Source of the DNA: Tribonema minus
Lineage: Eukaryota; Sar; Xanthophyceae; Tribonematales; Tribonemataceae
Assembly (NCBI GenBank): GCA_017506865.1
Contig: JAFCMP010000157.1
Coordinates: 1,054,001 to 1,118,000 of the forward strand
Direction: 5' to 3'
Length of the DNA stretch: 64,000 bases
In this document: positions 61,101 through 64,000 of the stretch, one piece after another
Numbering within the stretch: the stretch's first letter is position 1
How the letters are laid out: each line of letters begins with the position of its first letter
Made by a program: the position numbers and the translations under genes
The notes under the pieces: model-generated
What the model saw: the letters and a program-made list of their open reading frames with translations, nothing else
The model's database searches: none
Told to the model about the DNA's origin: nothing

Positions 61101-63020
61101 CATCACCATGACCTCGGTGGTGTCTTCAGAGGGGCACATAGGGCTGCTGACAGTAATTGAGGCACGCTCTGGATTTTGCTGGCTCATGCCAATTAAAAAC
61201 AAGGACATGCATACGGTTGCAAGGCTCTTGTACAAGGTAATCCTAGAAATGGGATCCATGTTAGAGGAGCTGGTGTCGGACCAAGGCAAGGAGTTTCTGA
61301 ACATTGTGGTGCGCGATTTGTGCTCAATTTTCAGGATCATGAAAATTGACACAAGTGCATACCACCCACAGGCAAATGGGGTCGCTGAACGGCAAAATGA
61401 ACGCATCATGGCCATTCTGACTGCCTGGGTTGACAAGACCCAACAGAATTGGCATGAGGGCGTTGAGGCTGTGCAGTTCGCTCTCCGGTCCACCCCCAGA
61501 GAAGAAACAGGCCTGAGCCCTTTCTACTGTGTGTATGGCCGCGAGCCGTCCCTGCCATTCGAAACCTTCCCTGATGAAGTGCATGGTGGTGACTTACATT
61601 CTGAGATTGAACGCAAGCGCGTCAACCTCAAAATGGCACAGAAGGTTATTGATGAGGCATATGGCATCAAGGCGCGCAGAGTTGACAAGGCTAATGAAGC
61701 GGTCAAGCGCGCAATGAAGGTTAAAGTTGGGGACCTGGTCATGATCAAGCAGAAGCCTGCTAAGGGACGCTCCAGGAAGCTGGACCCTAAATTCATTGGA
61801 CCATGGGTGGTAGCAGAGGAAACTGGCGGATCTGGGCTGTCATTTTCATGCCGCATGATGGGGCGCCGGGTGCGTCGCACGCGGGCACATGTGACCAACA
61901 TGAAGCCTTTTCATTTAAGGCCAAGTGTCATGGAACTTGACAAGCCCTACGCGGTGCTTAATGAGGAAGACATTAAGCAACTGCCCAAAGATGGCTGGCT
62001 AGAGAGGCTGGTAGACCGCCGGTACAACCCCAATGGTTCGTGGGACTACCGTTGGCTGCTCAGAGATGGTACGTTGAGCACATGGAAGACAGAGGACGAT
62101 GCACTCGAGGTTGCCATGCCTTGGACGCTCGATACTTTTCACGCGCTCTACGAGTTGAAGCATGTGAATGACATGCCTGACTACGCCATGAGGATACCAC
62201 GGGAGGACCGGCGCGTAGCCACGAAAGAGGCTGCGCTGGCCCTATTCCCGAGAGGTACTAAGGTGGTGCGTGAGGAGCGCGGCGCGCTTAAGCAACAAGT
62301 CAAGTACCTATGGGGAACCATCACTGGTTACCTCGCCCCGTACTGGCGCGTGCGCTATGAAGATGGTGACTGGGAGGACTTCACAAAGCGGCAGTTGCAA
62401 TGCGCAATTGCGTTGGCTGAAGCCACTCAGCAGCGCGCAAAGGATCTGGGCGTCACGGTTTCTAGCCCCAAGGTGGTGCAGGAAATGTGCCCTGGGATCC
62501 CACCAGACTTTGGTGCGACTTACCATGGTCAGACCGTGAGAGTCAAAAGTGCAACTGGTTGGAGCCGTGCAGTGCTCAAGGAATACTTGCCCCGGGCCGG
62601 CAAGTACACATTTCGCGTGCATTACAACGGGCACCCAGTCGCGCGTTTAATCACCGTGCGGCTGAGGCCTGACTACTACAGCACCGCAGTTACAAGCGAG
62701 CAGGCTGAGGCAGACCCTATGTCCAGTTGGAACCTACTGCTGACCACGGTCGCAGAAGAGGTCCCCTTGGGCCAGGAGTCTGGTCAGGGAGGTTCAGATT
62801 CATACAGTGGCGATGACATGGATTTGAGCGATGGTGATGTGAGGTAGCTACACCACGCATGTGCTCAGTGGCTGGCCGGCGCTGTGACATGAAGCTATCC
62901 TCGAGCTGTGCAGCGGCGCCTTAAACGAATATTGCGCTGCACAGTACCTATGTGGATACTCTATACGAGGGTCTGTAAAGGTTGGGTGTGGAGGTGAAGC
63001 AAATTGAATTACACATACGC
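55168..63020 (+). mobile_element. Inverted 7853-bp copy of family 2 coding region
   Basis: Matches 44578-52430 in reverse orientation with equal length (7853 bp), so no net insertion or deletion. It starts within Gag and stops just before the polypurine tract, so it has no LTR. About a dozen amino-acid differences in 2545 residues separate the two copies. It lies between the two copies of repeat X, three bases of which (gcc) overlap its left edge. Not a normal retrotransposition product. Confidence 0.85.
55210..62847 (+). CDS. Methyltransferase - Pol polyprotein of the inverted family 2 copy
   Basis: 2545 residues from the ATG at 55210 (MVQFNPRSHWVCFDC). It begins at the zinc segment and lacks the upstream Gag. 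Order by window position: methyltransferase (about 55960-56870, with CCGIGG, SPPCTDYANG, ENV and CHRRRVYVV); protease region (about 57480-57560); reverse transcriptase (58560-59150, YVDD); RNase H (59500-59960); integrase finger and DDE core (60880-61410); GPY/F-type module (about 61780); chromodomain-like (62020-62160); Tudor-like (62330-62380). The frame is open throughout despite the rearranged context, so the copying event is recent. Confidence 0.85.
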   Translation: MVQFNPRSHWVCFDCQTTLPRGIAVDMHRNTPNCPAFDPSRRPRAAPYGGPRGEPRGAPPAHQANQYTRYGPRPPFPPPAAMPQAPVVAAAAAAAAPTPAEADEYHKMMAFVAWQRAQGESTSLARARAALSGGGTSGARAAVELEHAFGQRDMCVSASIATSPRERAPGHNDAVLLAMLHPSLPSVPSLAEVSQSTADANMQLEGDSANDTPPSNTGSPHTVTIPNASESPVCATAVTQDPDAGMPVAGAARHVTHASICCGIGGWDEGLKQASVAGLVVDTQLAVDKCPRVCEAYHELHPGTHKVLNACLSDDAVAIALAELDPDLTTMSPPCTDYANGSGVEGAAAEVTIMAARLIVRAKLRCCVIENVVSMLSSKAWARAQALLLAHGYCLYVSKLKGSDFSIACHRRRVYVVIARAGVGVTTAMARFGALINAIQCSSLPMSVRRVLRCPERCFFWKSRVKGTKSVYDADDCMPSPVRRNPGKPPVDLADYVADDEHDAGPVQNARVLSLREMAVLLTFTRDLPCKATIEDMKLWLVNLVMPRMAFHIAVGLVGSGMLDLQVGAPCPRGVRLDHDPSAPPPEWMLPGSEDYMHVAETPTEQGKVQARVAAITARYSAWQYAVTPDMTCAEGLNTGPWSCTALNDSCNDSDSDVDEVEEEELVQSHPSGSSQGAYASEDEQHFDDTVHEATRRRGLGNPRVSAVAAKLHDEASRSQAAEVDPASVRPGETVVLPSGQPSKQRFARLKARVQHQRGFKERDFVSLLDPGAEAGIMAKATADELSPGTTCPLEKGDHSVIELADSRTQVKIVGALHLTLRFGNKLVRHKFYIADLAITTILGSDFFGMYKTLFDYEDLTYQPLGSDGPKLKMLGSEAAHGTVWQGAKTAGAVKISPKVPAPPAHRAVCLVNDILIPAHTEVNVEVVLHPPVKGLSPYSAVIQPAMSQTMLKLQERGVKAAMSVDIVGAHNPVRARMVNFSDQPVLMARNTFIGEARPASPEDIIELEDASATKLEQQLLQVAAAHHPNSEFSYAATAALRAIALGKAAGTYGAANVSAATPGTERTRTTQEPCTEAELREMLPTKGDLHDMKAPDGRPYAEHLMDVFNEFASVFAKDPKNPTVTNLMEFEIDTGDAMPIAEKARRWAQKEAEYIMEHVKAMHVRKQVEPSNGPWACNPVLARQGDKIRFCVDFRRLNAVTKRDSRGLGNIDDMVHQMKGARYVSSVDMAAGYHQIPLRESDKPKTAFRTPDGGLWQYTVAPFGLVNLPAQFTRLMHNTLGAALGAYAMVYVDDVLIYDDSMETHLAHIRDVLSRIKDAGLSVARHKCQWFQTEIKFLGHIVGSGGIRPDPEKVQAMSDMSAPLNAKGRADKGLVRTVLGCFNYYRRYVQDFATLAAPLVELTKSDAEMVWDRRRRDAFEALKKAMCEAKLVSHPDFSLPFVLYTDASQTATSGILTQFKPVQALSGKEAAPAAGRRRTVNGKEEMEVVVGYFSKINSTQDAKLGATALECLAVVLSLNHYRPYVWGNLVTVVTDAAALRWLLTLQDHNGKLMRWAMRLLEYDITVQHRPGLVNSNADGLSRLPMQKELDAPREYEQADEQWSDSIPCFAAPPSGVKFAHFVEEFAAPLGEFADQAKATNHGSHVSAAAIKIANFRGKLVSNEWGTPFSLNELAMKNASEDSSIAARLATLTVQQVNVLLCELDEEDSSWTDGETASMSFSPATLHMYANACMDEAAESDWDSPASSKTASISAKRRRVAANTAVPLPGGAIPPQRTEGVSEPRRKRTLSRPSHELVPEPVDGTTPVPAMLSREAFIELQQRDPLCQAVSRTLRDNIYPQDSELAAHLMVNRDWYCHEEDGLLVHLATSHPKRGMVLRQWFVPAALRPLVLRLGHDDATAGHAGASATYVRLFERFYWPRISSDVHTYVTSCMSCLQRKKATTGKAKMMLTLPTRMFQRAHTDITMTSVVSSEGHIGLLTVIEARSGFCWLMPIKNKDMHTVARLLYKVILEMGSMLEELVSDQGKEFLNIVVRDLCSIFRIMKIDTSAYHPQANGVAERQNERIMAILTAWVDKTQQNWHEGVEAVQFALRSTPREETGLSPFYCVYGREPSLPFETFPDEVHGGDLHSEIERKRVNLKMAQKVIDEAYGIKARRVDKANEAVKRAMKVKVGDLVMIKQKPAKGRSRKLDPKFIGPWVVAEETGGSGLSFSCRMMGRRVRRTRAHVTNMKPFHLRPSVMELDKPYAVLNEEDIKQLPKDGWLERLVDRRYNPNGSWDYRWLLRDGTLSTWKTEDDALEVAMPWTLDTFHALYELKHVNDMPDYAMRIPREDRRVATKEAALALFPRGTKVVREERGALKQQVKYLWGTITGYLAPYWRVRYEDGDWEDFTKRQLQCAIALAEATQQRAKDLGVTVSSPKVVQEMCPGIPPDFGATYHGQTVRVKSATGWSRAVLKEYLPRAGKYTFRVHYNGHPVARLITVRLRPDYYSTAVTSEQAEADPMSSWNLLLTTVAEEVPLGQESGQGGSDSYSGDDMDLSDGDVR

Positions 63021-63025
63021 TTCAT

Positions 63026-64000
63026 GGCACCTACAGACAGTCCTTACCCACCCCTTGCTTCGCTCTGGCGGGCCCTGACGAACCAAGCTACACGTGCTCC
63101 TTAAATATCGTATCGTTAGCCCTCGCTTGCCCTCATCAACACGTGCTCTGGAGCGCCAACGTTGCTTTCCCGCTCCTTAACGTAGGCCAATTGACTGAAT
63201 AGGAAATCGTCCAATCATTCAGTATCGGCCCTTCGCGAGGCGGACGCGCTGAGTGTTGGTTACCGCTCGTACTAACTGGAGGCAGCTACGAGGAGGAATT
63301 TAGCGCAGGGGTCGGTGTGCATGCACATTGTAAATATGCGCCTGCACGCCGCATCCTTTGCTTGGTTGTGCCAGCTGTCGCTACCAAGTGAACACTGAGC
63401 AGCAGTGCTTTTATGCTGCGTGAGCCGCCCTAGCTCCAGTGCCTGTGTCGGAGGAATCATGCTTAGCAGCGGCTCACACACCCGTAGTTGCTTCGCATGA
63501 CGTCGGCTGTTAACGCTGTGTAATTGAGATGATGAGGCTGACTGTCGAAAGCTGCGGTACGGGTTCTCCCGTACTGACTTGCACGGGCATTAGTGGGCTT
63601 GCGAGGTTACCCATCACCCCCCACCCTTTGTTTCTCGGCACCATCTGATGATGGTGTAATCGAGCTGATGATCACAGTTCGTCTTGCGAATGCGTCGACG
63701 CTCGCTTGAAGTTGCTACCCAGAGCAACTTAGGTAACGGTTGCATACCGGAGGTGTTGGATTGGTGCAGGCCACAATCAGCTAGGCAACAGCGTTAACTA
63801 CGACGATAAACAGGTGTGCATATGGTGCTTGCGCAGCAACAACAGTAACTCTGCTCTGCCGCTGCCGCACTAGAATCAAATGCATTGAGACATAGCATGC
63901 CGCGGTTGACACGGTTGCGGGAGCCCGTGGTTCTACTGACTTGCGTGGCTATGATTGGCAACCACATGCATCTCATGGGAGTGCCGGTGTGTTCTGTGCA
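63026..64000 (-). repeat. Inverted repeat X, right copy (runs off the window)
   Basis: Reverse complement of 54196-55170 in perfect register. It is cut by the window edge, so the full repeat length is unknown. Five bases (ttcat, 63021-63025) separate it from the inverted family 2 copy. Confidence 0.85.

Noticed and set aside
55168-63020. Independent retrotransposon insertion
   Set aside because: It lacks both LTRs, begins inside Gag, has exact-length homology to 44578-52430 and sits between inverted repeats, so a duplication or rearrangement fits better.

Overview
The window looks like nuclear DNA from a unicellular eukaryote, most likely an alga or related protist. The signs are GT-AG introns, interstitial TTAGGG-type tracts, AATAAA signals at gene ends, and dense nested transposons with no operons or tRNA clusters. 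The species cannot be named from sequence alone. No confident ordinary host gene was found; almost everything is mobile-element DNA.

1-4050: apparently non-coding DNA with telomere-like tracts, ending in a minisatellite. 4051-41686: a Polinton-like (PLV-type) fossil sitting inside that minisatellite, which resumes in the same orientation at about 41700-42140. Each tip carries a 28-bp palindrome (11-bp arm, 6-bp core, 11-bp arm), followed inward by imperfect terminal inverted repeats. Its genes are a tyrosine recombinase, an ankyrin protein, a DUF5710 protein, a polymerase-like plus UL9-like helicase gene, an rve integrase, a fibre-like gene, a packaging-ATPase remnant, a penton-like protein, a small virion-type protein, an intron-bearing major capsid gene and several unknowns. 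It is broken at about eight places. Two later insertions sit in it: a two-ORF LINE with a restriction-like endonuclease (about 12280-19211), and a Ty3/gypsy LTR element (21623-33764) with 409-bp LTRs and a 5-bp target duplication. Without them the element would be about 18.5 kb.

42140-43870: a decayed zinc-finger endonuclease gene. 43942-54056: a second Ty3/gypsy family in minus orientation, with a 3101-residue open frame and a 556-bp LTR whose own ends are 141-bp inverted repeats. 55168-63020: an inverted, near-identical 7853-bp copy of most of that element. It is flanked by a 975-bp sequence and its inverted copy, so the right third of the window is a set of nested inverted duplications running off the end.

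The most striking signal is that both Ty3/gypsy families carry a complete-looking cytosine-C5 DNA methyltransferase domain between Gag and protease in one polyprotein. They also have a chromodomain-like and a Tudor-like segment after the integrase. This suggests a retrotransposon that writes, and perhaps reads, chromatin marks. The other notable signal is the pairing of a tyrosine recombinase with dif-like 11-6-11 sites at both tips of the Polinton-like element, which also carries an rve integrase.
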